Positions 53,072 through 62,322 of a stretch of DNA of 64,000 nt are shown here, piece after piece. The DNA comes from Pedobacter zeae (lineage in GTDB: Bacteria > Bacteroidota > Bacteroidia > Sphingobacteriales > Sphingobacteriaceae), in assembly GCF_014196715.1 (NCBI RefSeq), contig NZ_JACIEF010000002.1, positions 434,001-498,000 on the forward strand, read 5' to 3'. Each line of letters opens with the position of its first letter. Position 1 is the stretch's first letter. Made by a program: the position numbers and the translations under genes. Under the pieces are notes generated by a model that was not told the DNA's origin, did no database searches, and saw only the letters and a program-made list of their open reading frames with translations.

Positions 53072-54330
53072 ATTGATTCAATTTTTATTTCCGGAACTAG
53101 GCTTATGGCACCTGGCCACTCACCTCTATAGATTCCTCCACGTCTAACATCATCATCCAAAACCGTAAAAGAATAACAGTTTTCAATAATTTCGTAAAGT
53201 GTACCTTGCCGGCTATTAAGGTGAAGGCTGATATGATATCTTCCTTCGTTTAAAATATATTCTTGAAATGGAACAATAAATTCGTGGGTGCCAATTTCTA
53301 AATCGGAAATAAAACTATTAATATGAAAAGTATTGATACAGGTTACTAATTCTTGTGTCTCATTGTATAATGCAATACAAAATCCCATGTTAGGGTTATT
53401 TACTTTTGTTCTTATACGAACTTTGATACGAAGCCTTTCTCCATTAGTAATTGTTTCAACAATAAAGTTGTTTTTATTTAAAATTTCAATGCTTTCGGCA
53501 ATAAAATCTTCATTTTCAAAAGAGATTATATGTTTATCAGTTCGATTTAAGTAAGATGAAATAATTTGTGTAACATTTCCAACTTCTTCCACTTTTCCAT
53601 TTTTCAGAAAGATAGCCTTTTTACAAAATGATCTGATAGCTAGCATATTATGGCTCACAAAAAGCACCGTTCTTCCTTCACCCTTACTCACTTCACCCAT
53701 CTTACCCAAACATTTCTTCTGAAATTCGGCGTCGCCAACGGCCAGTACCTCATCTACTATTAATATTTCACTTTCCAAATGTGCGGCAACGGCAAAAGCC
53801 AGCCGTACATACATGCCGCTGCTGTAACGCTTAACTGGCGTATCCAAATAACGCTCAATACCTGCAAAATCTACAATTTCATCGAGTTTGCGTTGAATTT
53901 CTTTTTTACGCATGCCTAAAATGGCGCCATTTAAAAAGATATTTTCCCGGCCGCTCAACTCCGGGTGAAAACCTGTGCCTACTTCCAGTAAGCTTGCAAT
54001 ACGGCCTTTACCAGATATTTTCCCGGTTGTAGGAGCAGTAACTTTACTTAATATTTTAAGCAAGGTACTTTTCCCGGCACCGTTTCTTCCGATAATACCA
54101 ACAGCATCGCCCTGATCTATTTCAAAATCAATATCCTTTAAGCTCCAAACTACATTGCTTTCGCTTTTGGTATTTTGATTGTTGTTCTCGCCGATCCGTA
54201 AAAATGGATCTTCTTTACCCCGAATCCGCGCATACCATCGTTCTAAATCACGACTGATGGTACCTGTGCCAATTTGGCCAAGTTGATAGGCTTTGCTCAG
54301 ATTTTCTACTTTTATTGCTATGTTCGACAT
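53068..54330 (-). CDS. wzt: ABC transporter ATPase for polysaccharide export (Wzt-type, with C-terminal glycan-binding domain)
   Basis: 420 residues. The Walker A is GRNGAGKS (81-88), the signature YSSGM (169-173), and Walker B LIVDE with D193/E194. The region 62-240 is the standard ATPase. Residues about 265-410 (VETITNGERLRIKVRIRTKVNNPNMGFCIALYN...) form the beta-sandwich seen in Wzt proteins that recognise a modified non-reducing end. This indicates export of a finished or capped lipid-linked glycan by an ABC system. The permease gene is 50 bases upstream. The spacer contains a heptameric tract. Confidence 0.93.
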   Translation of the reverse strand: MSNIAIKVENLSKAYQLGQIGTGTISRDLERWYARIRGKEDPFLRIGENNNQNTKSESNVVWSLKDIDFEIDQGDAVGIIGRNGAGKSTLLKILSKVTAPTTGKISGKGRIASLLEVGTGFHPELSGRENIFLNGAILGMRKKEIQRKLDEIVDFAGIERYLDTPVKRYSSGMYVRLAFAVAAHLESEILIVDEVLAVGDAEFQKKCLGKMGEVSKGEGRTVLFVSHNMLAIRSFCKKAIFLKNGKVEEVGNVTQIISSYLNRTDKHIISFENEDFIAESIEILNKNNFIVETITNGERLRIKVRIRTKVNNPNMGFCIALYNETQELVTCINTFHINSFISDLEIGTHEFIVPFQEYILNEGRYHISLHLNSRQGTLYEIIENCYSFTVLDDDVRRGGIYRGEWPGAISLVPEIKIESI

Positions 54331-54353
54331 TTAAAGGGTGATTAGTGTTTGTC

Positions 54354-54380
54354 TTCCATTATCCATATTACATCATCCAT
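54354..54380. repeat. Heptameric tandem tract in the wzt-wzm spacer
   Basis: TTCCATT, ATCCATA, TTACATC, ATCCATT in 7-base register. It resembles the tract at 58428-58476 (shared TTCCAT). It sits immediately downstream of the wzm stop on the minus strand. Confidence 0.55.
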
Positions 54381-55235
54381 TTAAACCGTATCTACAAAGT
54401 TCCGCTCTACTTTATTAAAAACTATCGTACCCAGTAGCATCAGTATAATAGTAACGAGTGTGGCGTAACCTAAGCTAAGCCAGCTAAAACTTCCCTGACC
54501 CAAAAAACCATATCTAAAAGTTTCAATAATTGGCGTCATGGGGTTATACTCAATAATCCACGCGTAGGCAGGATATTTTTTTATGGCCTCAGATAAAGGA
54601 TAGATTACTGTTGTAGCGTACATTAATAATTGCACACCAAAGCTAATGAGGAAAGCCAGATCCCTGTATTTCGTTGTCATTGCAGAGATAATCATCCCTG
54701 CTCCAAGGCCTAGCAAAGCCATCAATGTTACAATAAGAGGAAACAGGCAAATGGCCCAGCTAATGCTAAAGTTGGCTCCAGCGAAATAGTAATAGGCCAT
54801 TAAGATGAGAAACAATAACATTTGTACCCCAAAGCGTACCAAATTACTCACTACAATGCTAAGCGGCATAATTAACCTTGGAAAATATACTTTACCAAAA
54901 ATAGCCGCATTGTCTTTAAAGACTGAAGAAGTTTTGGTTAAACAATCGGCAAAATAATTCCATGCGGTAATTCCGGCCATATAAAATAAAGGCTTGGGCA
55001 AGCCATCAGTTGAGATACCCGCCAGGTTACCGAAAATAAAGGTAAAGATGATTGTCGTAAATAATGGCTGGATAAAGAACCATAAAGGCCCCAATATGGT
55101 TTGTTTGTAAAAGGAAACAAAATCCCTTCTCACCAATAATACCAGTAAATCGCGGTAAGCCCAAACCTCATTCAGTTTCAGGTTAAATAAAGATGCGCTT
55201 GATTCAATGGTCCATTTTTGCTCTTCTTTAACCAT
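54381..55235 (-). CDS. wzm: ABC-2 type polysaccharide export permease (Wzm-type)
   Basis: 284 residues with six membrane helices. LNEVWAYRDLLVLLVRRDFVSFYKQTILGPLWFFIQPLFTTIIFTFIFG is the characteristic ABC-2 polysaccharide permease opening, and MTTKYRDLAFLISFGVQLLMYATTVIYPLS, NPMTPIIETFRYGFLG are further typical segments. With Wzt it moves a lipid-linked glycan from the cytoplasm to the periplasm. It coexists with Wza/Wzc in this operon. Confidence 0.94.
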   Translation of the reverse strand: MVKEEQKWTIESSASLFNLKLNEVWAYRDLLVLLVRRDFVSFYKQTILGPLWFFIQPLFTTIIFTFIFGNLAGISTDGLPKPLFYMAGITAWNYFADCLTKTSSVFKDNAAIFGKVYFPRLIMPLSIVVSNLVRFGVQMLLFLILMAYYYFAGANFSISWAICLFPLIVTLMALLGLGAGMIISAMTTKYRDLAFLISFGVQLLMYATTVIYPLSEAIKKYPAYAWIIEYNPMTPIIETFRYGFLGQGSFSWLSLGYATLVTIILMLLGTIVFNKVERNFVDTV

Positions 55236-55292
55236 AAATAGCTTGGTTATTGTTCATGTTTTACTGTTGTAGTCTGTTCTTTCTTTCCTGAT

Positions 55293-55332
55293 ATCCATCT
55301 CTAACCTCTTTATTAAGCCCTAATCCTTAACC
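55293..55332. repeat. Possible heptameric tract before wzm (weak)
   Basis: ATCCATC, TCTAACC, TCTTTAT, TAAGCCC, TAATCCT and TAACC fit a degenerate 7-base register in the spacer between the GT4 gene and wzm. The similarity is weaker than in the other tracts. The 101-base spacer has no other feature. Confidence 0.35.
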
Positions 55333-55336
55333 AAGC

Positions 55337-56488
55337 TTAAGAAGCAGCAAACTCATCGGTATTAATTTTTCCATTGAGTAGCAGGTTTCGTATTGATTGG
55401 AGGTATTGGTTATAGCCAAATGCCTCAATACATTTTTCCTGAAGATTTTTCTTCTCTTGCTGGGTTTGTATATGCCCAAGCAATGAACAGATACTGGTTA
55501 ATATTTCGTGTTGATCATCCGGATCGACTAGTACACCCAATGCACCACCGCGAAGCGCATCTACACTGCCATCTTTATTGCCTGCAATTACCCGCAAACC
55601 ACTTGCAAGTGCTTCTATAAATACAATGCCGAAACCTTCTTTTTTGCTGGGTAGTATAAAAATATCAGATAATAAAAAGTGCTCCGTAAGCTCAGCTTCA
55701 TCAATAAAGCCAATCATGTGGATATGATTCTGGAGCTTGTTTTTAGCAATCAGGTCGTCTAATCGTTTCTTTTCAATCGCGTCCCATTTGCCAGCCAGTA
55801 AATAAACCAGGTTTGGATAGCTTTCCAGTAATTTTGGTAATAACTCGATGGTATGGTCGTAACCTTTATATTTTTCTGACGATGACAGGCGGGAGAGCGA
55901 AAACAAAATAATATCGTCGCGATTTAAATGGTATCGATCTAATAGTAACCGGGGTTTCTCAAAGTTGGTTGCCTGATGATAAAAGGGATCAAGGCAATTG
56001 TTTACTATTTCAATCCGTTCTGAAGGAATATGGTGCATATCCATCACTTTTTTTGCAGTAAACGCACTTACACAAATAATTTTATCGAGCTGGTTCAGCA
56101 TTTTAAGCTTGGCATCCGAGAACTTCTTCCAGATTTCGATACCGTGTGCCAGCAGGTATATTTTTTTGTTGGGATGTATCTTTTTAATAAAGTAAACGAT
56201 ATTGATGAGGTGGATGTGGCTCAGCAAAATCACATCAGCCTTTAATCCGGCTAAAAAAGATTGCACCACAAAACGTTCCCTTTTCCCTCCAAAACCCTTA
56301 AACTGCTCTTTGCTTAAGTACCTGGAATCGCGGTCTGTATTTTTATCATACATCGAAAATACTGTCGACTGTACCAGATCTTCTTCACTTAAGTCGTATA
56401 AAACACGGCTTACACTGCGGCATACCTTCTCAATTCCCCCTGTTAAACTAAATGTTTTTAGCGTTAAAAATAAAACCTTAACTGGCAT
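55337..56488 (-). CDS. Glycosyltransferase family 4 protein
   Basis: 383 residues from the ATG at 56488 (MPVKVLFLTLKTFSLTGGIEKVCRSVSRVL), chosen because the 38 residues encoded upstream lie inside asnB and are unlike GT4 starts. LFSLSRLSSSEKYKGYDHTIELLPKLL and EGFGIVFIEALASGLRVIAGNKDGSVDAL (E-x7-E) define the donor domain. Overlap with the preceding asparagine-synthase gene is 11 bases. It may add the first or second sugar after initiation. Confidence 0.88.
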   Translation of the reverse strand: MPVKVLFLTLKTFSLTGGIEKVCRSVSRVLYDLSEEDLVQSTVFSMYDKNTDRDSRYLSKEQFKGFGGKRERFVVQSFLAGLKADVILLSHIHLINIVYFIKKIHPNKKIYLLAHGIEIWKKFSDAKLKMLNQLDKIICVSAFTAKKVMDMHHIPSERIEIVNNCLDPFYHQATNFEKPRLLLDRYHLNRDDIILFSLSRLSSSEKYKGYDHTIELLPKLLESYPNLVYLLAGKWDAIEKKRLDDLIAKNKLQNHIHMIGFIDEAELTEHFLLSDIFILPSKKEGFGIVFIEALASGLRVIAGNKDGSVDALRGGALGVLVDPDDQHEILTSICSLLGHIQTQQEKKNLQEKCIEAFGYNQYLQSIRNLLLNGKINTDEFAAS

Positions 56489-58265
56489 GGTAGGTTCTGT
56501 ATAAAGCCAGTGCCGAACTCCAGTGCAATTTGTTTTTGCCAAAGTTTTCGATAAGCGATTTTGCTCTTTTGTTGGTGTACCTAGATGGATTGGCAATATC
56601 ACTGCTTTTTCTCATCCATTCCTGAAACGGGAAGGTAAAACCCATTTTCGATCTTTTCCAGGTTTCTATGGGCAAATCTTCCTTATAAGCTTCTACCAGC
56701 AATTTCTTTTTCTGCTCATAACTGAATTTAATTTCGTTAGAGATGGAAAGCACCAGTTTTACAAAGTTAATATCGAGAAAAGGCACACGTACTTCAACGC
56801 CATGACTCATGCTCATAAAATCGGTATCTTTTAGTAGTTGATTTTGCATGTACATGTTAAACTCAAACCAGCTTGCCCGGGTTTCGTTACTGGTTTTTTT
56901 AATTCCAGGTTGCAGCGGAATCTCTTCAAGGCAATCGATAACGGTTTTCATATCGATGTCTAATAATTCGGCAATTACATCAGGTGAATAAACCCCTCTC
57001 AAACACAGGTATTCGCCAATAGGGGAGTTTAAACTGAGGTAATATAGTCGTTTAAACTTGGTATTGCTGGAGAAACGCATGCTGCGTAAAACACTTTTAC
57101 TCAGCCAGTTTAGGTTCTGTATTTTGTGGATCCGGTCGAAGGAAGGGTAGCCCCCGAAAAGCTCATCGGCACCTAAACCGGATAGTACGACTTTTATACC
57201 TTGCTCTTTTGCTGTTTTACATACAAACCAGGTATTAATCCCATCATTTGTGGGTTGGTCCATATTGGCTAAAACGGTTTCGAAATTCTGTACAAAATCA
57301 CGGTAGGTGATCAGCTGTTCAATTTTTCGGATATCCATTTTCTGAAGCAGGCTATTCCGCTGTTTCTTTTCTGAAAAATCGATTTCATTAAAATTGGCAG
57401 AAATACTGGATAACTGTTTGTGGTTATATTGGTTAGCGAGTATGGTAATGATGCTCGAATCGAGGCCGCCACTGAATAGTACACCTATATCAACATCAGA
57501 AATCATTTGCTGCTTAATAGAATGGTCGAGCTGCTCGCGGATTCTTTCTATAGCATAGCTTTCATTATTGATGTAAGATGTACTTTCAAACTCATGGTAC
57601 GATTGAATAAAATGTTCTGCGCTTCTGAGGTTGTATTTCAGAAAACAGCCTTTTGCCAGGCTACATACATTTTTAAGGGTTGTATAAGGTTCAGGGATAT
57701 GGCCAAATGCAAGGTAATAAATTCGCCAGTTATCATTTTCCTGAGAGATACCCGCATATTTAAATGCCTTTACCTCCGATGCAAAAGTTAAAGTTTCGCC
57801 GGCCAGATGATAATATAAAGGTTTGATCCCGTTTTGATCCCGGACCAGGTAAACAAGTTGTTTTCGCTTATCAAAAATACAGAAAGCAAAAATCCCATCC
57901 AGTTTGCCAAAAGCAGCTTCACCCCAATGCTGGTAGGCATACAATATTACCTCGGTATCGGTTTGTGTTTTAAATATATAGCCCTGGTTAATAAGTTCGC
58001 TCCGGATTTGCTGGTAATTGTAAATCTCTCCATTATAGGTGATGACAAAGTCCTCTTTATGGCTAACCATAGGCTGATGACCACTGCTGGTCAGATCTAG
58101 AATCGCCAGGCGGCGGTTACCCAGGCAAATGGATTCTTTTTGTGCGGTATAAATGCCGTGATCATCAGGTCCGCCGTGTTGCATACTATCGCACATGGTC
58201 TTTACCTGCTCACTAACTTTTACTAAAGAATCTTTGCTGTTAATAATGCCCGCTATTCGACACAT
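56478..58265 (-). CDS. asnB: Asparagine synthase (glutamine-hydrolysing) homologue in the glycan operon
   Basis: 595 residues. MCRIAGIINSKDS supplies the N-terminal nucleophile C2 of a class II glutaminase (residues 2 to about 200). The synthetase half has the ATP PP-motif GVLFSGGLDSSIITIL, VVLSGLGADELFGGYPSF and GVEVRVPFLDINFVKLVLSIS. Free-standing AsnB makes asparagine. Homologues in capsule loci amidate sugar-linked carboxylates (for example uronamides) instead. The position between the NusG-like gene and a GT4 gene supports the second role but does not prove it. The length is typical for the family. Confidence 0.9.
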   Translation of the reverse strand: MCRIAGIINSKDSLVKVSEQVKTMCDSMQHGGPDDHGIYTAQKESICLGNRRLAILDLTSSGHQPMVSHKEDFVITYNGEIYNYQQIRSELINQGYIFKTQTDTEVILYAYQHWGEAAFGKLDGIFAFCIFDKRKQLVYLVRDQNGIKPLYYHLAGETLTFASEVKAFKYAGISQENDNWRIYYLAFGHIPEPYTTLKNVCSLAKGCFLKYNLRSAEHFIQSYHEFESTSYINNESYAIERIREQLDHSIKQQMISDVDIGVLFSGGLDSSIITILANQYNHKQLSSISANFNEIDFSEKKQRNSLLQKMDIRKIEQLITYRDFVQNFETVLANMDQPTNDGINTWFVCKTAKEQGIKVVLSGLGADELFGGYPSFDRIHKIQNLNWLSKSVLRSMRFSSNTKFKRLYYLSLNSPIGEYLCLRGVYSPDVIAELLDIDMKTVIDCLEEIPLQPGIKKTSNETRASWFEFNMYMQNQLLKDTDFMSMSHGVEVRVPFLDINFVKLVLSISNEIKFSYEQKKKLLVEAYKEDLPIETWKRSKMGFTFPFQEWMRKSSDIANPSRYTNKRAKSLIENFGKNKLHWSSALALYRTYHAS

Positions 58266-58427
58266 TTTTTGGAATAGAATCCCGGCTATTTATTCTGCAC
58301 CGGATACAGCTTCGCCCCCTCAGTCACATTTTATTTAAAAAAAATGACCGATTAATATGTTATTTATAAATAAAGCTGAGCATCATGCATCAGCGTTTTA
58401 TTATCTGTTAATGGTACTGTTTTTCAG

Positions 58428-58476
58428 CTTCCATTTCACATTTCCATCATACATTTTCCATCTCACCTCTTCCATC
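58428..58476. repeat. Heptameric tandem tract after the NusG-like gene
   Basis: TTCCAT recurs at 58429, 58442, 58456 and 58470 (spacing 13, 14, 14), alternating with TTCACAT, ATACATT and TCACCTC in 7-base register. It ends one base before the stop codon of the NusG-like gene. It resembles the tract at 54354-54380. The rest of the 212-base spacer to asnB has no supported feature. Confidence 0.6.
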
Positions 58477-58477
58477 G

Positions 58478-58981
58478 CTAAAACGGCTCTACAAAGGCTA
58501 CCGATGTATTAATATTTATCGAATAACCCATATTCTGCAAACGTAAAATAATACGTTGTTTATTTTGTACAGCTACCAATTCTGCTATTATGCCTTTAAA
58601 TGGACCCGCCTTAATCAATACGCTTTCTCCTGGTTTAATCTCATAATCCATGATTTCCAGGTCGGAATCTGTAGCGAGCAAAAGCTTAAGATCATGGATT
58701 TGTTGGTCAGGAATAGAAGCGACTTTGTTGGAGAAATAAATAAATCTGGCAACGCCATTGGTCATCAAAACTTCTGCATATTCTCTTGCCGAAATATACG
58801 CAAATAGATAAGATTTAATCAAGGGCTCTTCGACGATTTTTTTGCGGTCGCTCCACTGCTTAACCACCTTTTTAAGAGGTAAATAAGTTTGGATTCCTTT
58901 TCTGTTCAGTTCTTCGTTCGCTTTTTTTTCTGCTCTCGAATGTGTATAAACCGGATACCACTTGTAATTTTGATCTATCAT
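58478..58981 (-). CDS. NusG-family transcription antiterminator (UpxY/RfaH-like)
   Basis: 167 residues. An NGN domain (YKWYPVYTHSRAEKKANEELNRKGIQTYLPL, RFIYFSNKVASIPDQQ) is followed by a KOW-type end (IKPGESVLIKAGPFKGIIAELVAVQNKQRIILRLQNMGY). NusG paralogues such as Bacteroides UpxY act on the transcript leader of long capsule operons and prevent premature termination. It is the third gene, after wza and wzc, in an operon of about 36 kb. It should therefore be made early and then help polymerase reach the distal exosortase module. Core NusG is elsewhere, since this copy is shorter and divergent. Confidence 0.9.
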   Translation of the reverse strand: MIDQNYKWYPVYTHSRAEKKANEELNRKGIQTYLPLKKVVKQWSDRKKIVEEPLIKSYLFAYISAREYAEVLMTNGVARFIYFSNKVASIPDQQIHDLKLLLATDSDLEIMDYEIKPGESVLIKAGPFKGIIAELVAVQNKQRIILRLQNMGYSININTSVAFVEPF

Positions 58982-59059
58982 TTAGCTTAACCTTACGCTG
59001 AATCTTTTTCAAATGTTTGCGCTTTTCCCAGCTTGTCCAAGCCTTTAATGCTTTAAAAA

Positions 59060-61468
59060 CTAACCTCTTTTTTTCCAAAATTCCCACCAGCTTTTCTCGT
59101 CATCGTAATAGCCGCTTTTTCCATAACCTGTATAATTAGAATAATAGTACGTTCCGGCATTGCTATGAGCATAATTGGTGGTATAAATGTTTGCATGTAA
59201 CTTCTCGTCACCAAATGAATTCAGGATAATGGCAATGTTATTCAGCCCATATTCTTTCGATAAACGGTCTGGAATGGTAGCGGCCCTGAATTTGGATACA
59301 CCCGATCTGATGATAAAGAGATTGATATCGGCCTTTCTGATCAGTGGCACAGAGTCTGAAACCAAGCCGATGGGAGCGGTATCGATAATGATATATTCGT
59401 ACTTTTCCCTGAGTTTTTCGATCAGCGTTTCCATCGATTTGTGGTGCAGCAATTCTGAAGGATTTGGCGGTACCGGGCCGGAAGTAATATAGTCGATATT
59501 ATGCCGTTCATCCGTAAAGATAATATCCGCTAAATCGGCCTGTTTGGATAAATAATTACTTAAACCAATACGGTTGTCGGAGCCAAAGGCATAGTGGAGT
59601 TTAGATTTTCGCAAGTCTGCAGCGATCAAAATCACTTTCTTGTCTATAATGGATAGGGTACCTGCAAGATTTAAACTAACGAAAGATTTTCCTTCTCCGG
59701 AAACTTCAGAGGTGATGCAGATTACCTTGGTTTCCTGGTCGCTGGCCATAAAACTCAGGTTTGTTCTCACAGACCTCACCGATTCGGCAAATATAGACTT
59801 TGGTCGTTCTATAGATAAAACACTTTCGCCGGGCTGAACTTTTTTTGGATATTTTAAGATTACACCTATAATCGGTGTTGCAGTTAAGCCCTCAATCGTT
59901 TCGATATCATACAGGTAAGGGTTTAATATTCTGACCAATAAAATTAAACCAAGTCCTGAAAATAAGCCCATAAACAAATAAGAAGAATAAATTTTCTTAG
60001 GCACAGGAGAAATAGGGGAGAAAGAAGGCTGCGCTAAACTGATAATGGTTGCACCTGAAATTACAGCTGCCGAACTGATCTGCGCAGAGAGTTTCCGTTC
60101 AAACAACATGGAAAACATACGCTGGTTAATATCAAAATTACTTTGCAGTTTGGCAAAATCATTCTGTTTGGCCGGTATACTGCTCAGTGCCTGGTTGGCC
60201 TGGCCAATTTGCCCGTTAATGTAACGGATTGTTTTTTGATTACGCTCATGTAATAAGCGGATATTGGTTACTATGGCCTGCTTTACCTCATTTATTTGCC
60301 GGTTAATATCCCGAACGGGCTGAGCATCGGCATTGAAATTCTGTAATTTATTCTCGCGGCTTATAATCAACCCGTTAAGCTGTGTAATGAGGCCCGTTAA
60401 GAGTGTACTGTTTGTGCCTTCCAGGTTCAGGTTCAGCTGGATTTGGTCTTTATTGTTTTTAACCTGGGTTTCCAATTGTTGGATGCCAAGTTCCTGCAGT
60501 TGCAATTCTGCAATCTGGTTTTGCAGATTACTCAGTTTCGAATTGCCCAGTTGTTTATCGCTACTTGGATCGATGAGTTTGTTACTGCTCTGGAAACTGG
60601 AGAGCTTGTTGCCCGATTTATTTACCTGGGCATCTAAAAATGCGATCTGGCTATCCAGGTAATCTATGGTTTGCTTGGCTGATCTTTTCTTAAGTGTGGC
60701 ATCATTCTTTACATATTGCTTAATGATCTCATTGAGCACATTAGCAGAGAAAACAGGGTTGCTATCCGTATGGGTAACGCCCATGATATTGGTATTTTTT
60801 TCCTGTTCAAAAACATTTAACCCACCTGCAGCCCTTCCATACAAATCCCTGATCCCGTTAAATTTGAAACTGTAATTTCCGGTGGAAGGGATTTCGGTTT
60901 TGATGGTAAAAACCATGTTGCCGGCATTGATCGCCTGTCCGTAACGATATTTTTTTAAACTCTTGTTATTGTCGTCGCTGCTCGATAATTCAAAGGTTTT
61001 ACCATCGATGGGTTTAACAGAATAGGTAGCCCTGCTAAAGTTTACAGAATCTTGGGTTAAGATATCAACCTGAAAAGGCTGTTTCGGATAAAGTTCGGTT
61101 ACACGCACCCTGCCCTCCAGGTAGTAGCTGATTTTATAATCGAGGTTCTTTAATGCATTTAAAATTACATCTTCCGAACGCATAATGATTCCCTCAGTCT
61201 GGATCTGATTTTGGCTAAAAGGGCGATAATTTACAGGTGATCCGGGAAGTGAGGCCATTTGCTGCTGCTGGTCGCCATCTAACTTTAGCGAAGCAGAGGT
61301 AATGTAAATGGGCGTGATGCTGCGCACATACAACCAGGCCATTACAAAACTGATCAATACCGTTCCGGCTACCCAATACCACCTGCTTAGAAAAATCAAT
61401 ACGATTTTCCAATAGTTAATGGTCTGGCTGGCTAACTTTCTATTTTCTATCGTTGTACTGTTATCCAT
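59060..61468 (-). CDS. wzc: Wzc-like polysaccharide co-polymerase with tyrosine-kinase domain
   Basis: 802 residues. It has a Wzz-type N-terminal membrane helix (about 30-50), a long periplasmic region with coiled coil (about 265-470, LSNLQNQIAELQLQELGIQQLE) and a second membrane helix near 510. The cytoplasmic BY-kinase has Walker A SGEGKS (K594 within), A' motif VILIAADLRKSK and Walker B IIIDTAPIG. The C-terminus is tyrosine-rich (GTYYYSNYTGYGKSGYYDD), the autophosphorylation cluster. It controls polymer length and connects polymerisation to the Wza pore. It overlaps wza by one base. Confidence 0.95.
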   Translation of the reverse strand: MDNSTTIENRKLASQTINYWKIVLIFLSRWYWVAGTVLISFVMAWLYVRSITPIYITSASLKLDGDQQQQMASLPGSPVNYRPFSQNQIQTEGIIMRSEDVILNALKNLDYKISYYLEGRVRVTELYPKQPFQVDILTQDSVNFSRATYSVKPIDGKTFELSSSDDNNKSLKKYRYGQAINAGNMVFTIKTEIPSTGNYSFKFNGIRDLYGRAAGGLNVFEQEKNTNIMGVTHTDSNPVFSANVLNEIIKQYVKNDATLKKRSAKQTIDYLDSQIAFLDAQVNKSGNKLSSFQSSNKLIDPSSDKQLGNSKLSNLQNQIAELQLQELGIQQLETQVKNNKDQIQLNLNLEGTNSTLLTGLITQLNGLIISRENKLQNFNADAQPVRDINRQINEVKQAIVTNIRLLHERNQKTIRYINGQIGQANQALSSIPAKQNDFAKLQSNFDINQRMFSMLFERKLSAQISSAAVISGATIISLAQPSFSPISPVPKKIYSSYLFMGLFSGLGLILLVRILNPYLYDIETIEGLTATPIIGVILKYPKKVQPGESVLSIERPKSIFAESVRSVRTNLSFMASDQETKVICITSEVSGEGKSFVSLNLAGTLSIIDKKVILIAADLRKSKLHYAFGSDNRIGLSNYLSKQADLADIIFTDERHNIDYITSGPVPPNPSELLHHKSMETLIEKLREKYEYIIIDTAPIGLVSDSVPLIRKADINLFIIRSGVSKFRAATIPDRLSKEYGLNNIAIILNSFGDEKLHANIYTTNYAHSNAGTYYYSNYTGYGKSGYYDDEKSWWEFWKKRG

Positions 61469-62286
61469 TAGCGGGTTAAAGTAAAGATTAATACAGCCAG
61501 GTTAACCACTACCAGAAAGGGTTGTACGATATTATTGACACTGGTTAGCTTTTCGCTTAATGCCGAGCTTTTGGTTTGCTGTAGTACAATAATATCGTTG
61601 TTCTGGAGAACCAGTTTTTTACTGGCCAAACTGTTGATATCATTCAGGTTAACATAAATAATTTCAGGGTGGCTTCTATCGCCACGGATAATTTTCAACG
61701 TTTTAGGGTCGGCAGTTTTGTTGATCCCTCCTGCTTCACCAATAATGTCAATCAGGGTAGTGTTTTCGCGTTCCAGTAAAAAATTCCCCTGTTTACCAAA
61801 TTCGCCCAATAAAGTAACCTTTAAATTGACCACACTAAGCTCTATAATCGGATCGCGCAGCAATTGTTTAGCATATAACTCCTGGATTTTAATGGCAGCC
61901 TCCCGTCTGCTCAAGCCTACTACATCCACTTTTCCGATGGCGGGGAGGTTTACTTTCCCATCAACATCTACTAAATAAGAAAGGGCATTATTGATAGATC
62001 CGCTTACGGTTTGGTTACCGTTTGTGCTGCTGTTGGCCGATGGCGTGGCGCCAAATTCTTTGTTTTGCAGGTTTCGGATGGCCAGTTGATCATTTACCTT
62101 TATTTTATAATAGGCATCACTTATACCCTGATCATTCACCACATATACTTGTTTAATGGTGTCGGTAACTACATCGCTTGGAGCATTAAACAGACTATGT
62201 TCTTTTCTGGCAGCACAGCTTGATAAGGCAGTACAGATAGCTAAAATACAAAGAAGTTTTAAAATTGCTTTTGTTGGGATCATCAT
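61468..62286 (-). CDS. wza: Polysaccharide export outer-membrane lipoprotein (Wza-like)
   Basis: 272 residues from the ATG at 62286 (MMIPTKAILKLLCILAICTALSSC, lipobox cysteine in LSSC-AARKE). The longer frame from 62328 is unlikely, because a promoter box covers its first codons. A Poly_export domain (YYKIKVNDQLAIRNLQNKEFG...LVDVDGKVNLPAIGKVDVVGLSRREAAIKI) and a SLBB domain (VTLLGEFGKQGNFLLERENTTLIDIIGEAGGI) follow, with a final hydrophobic helix (VNNIVQPFLVVVNLAVLIF) for the outer membrane. It forms the export pore. First gene of the long operon. Confidence 0.93.
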   Translation of the reverse strand: MMIPTKAILKLLCILAICTALSSCAARKEHSLFNAPSDVVTDTIKQVYVVNDQGISDAYYKIKVNDQLAIRNLQNKEFGATPSANSSTNGNQTVSGSINNALSYLVDVDGKVNLPAIGKVDVVGLSRREAAIKIQELYAKQLLRDPIIELSVVNLKVTLLGEFGKQGNFLLERENTTLIDIIGEAGGINKTADPKTLKIIRGDRSHPEIIYVNLNDINSLASKKLVLQNNDIIVLQQTKSSALSEKLTSVNNIVQPFLVVVNLAVLIFTLTR

Positions 62287-62322
62287 CTTAATCAGAATGT
62301 AGAATAGAAGCCTGGGGTTAAG

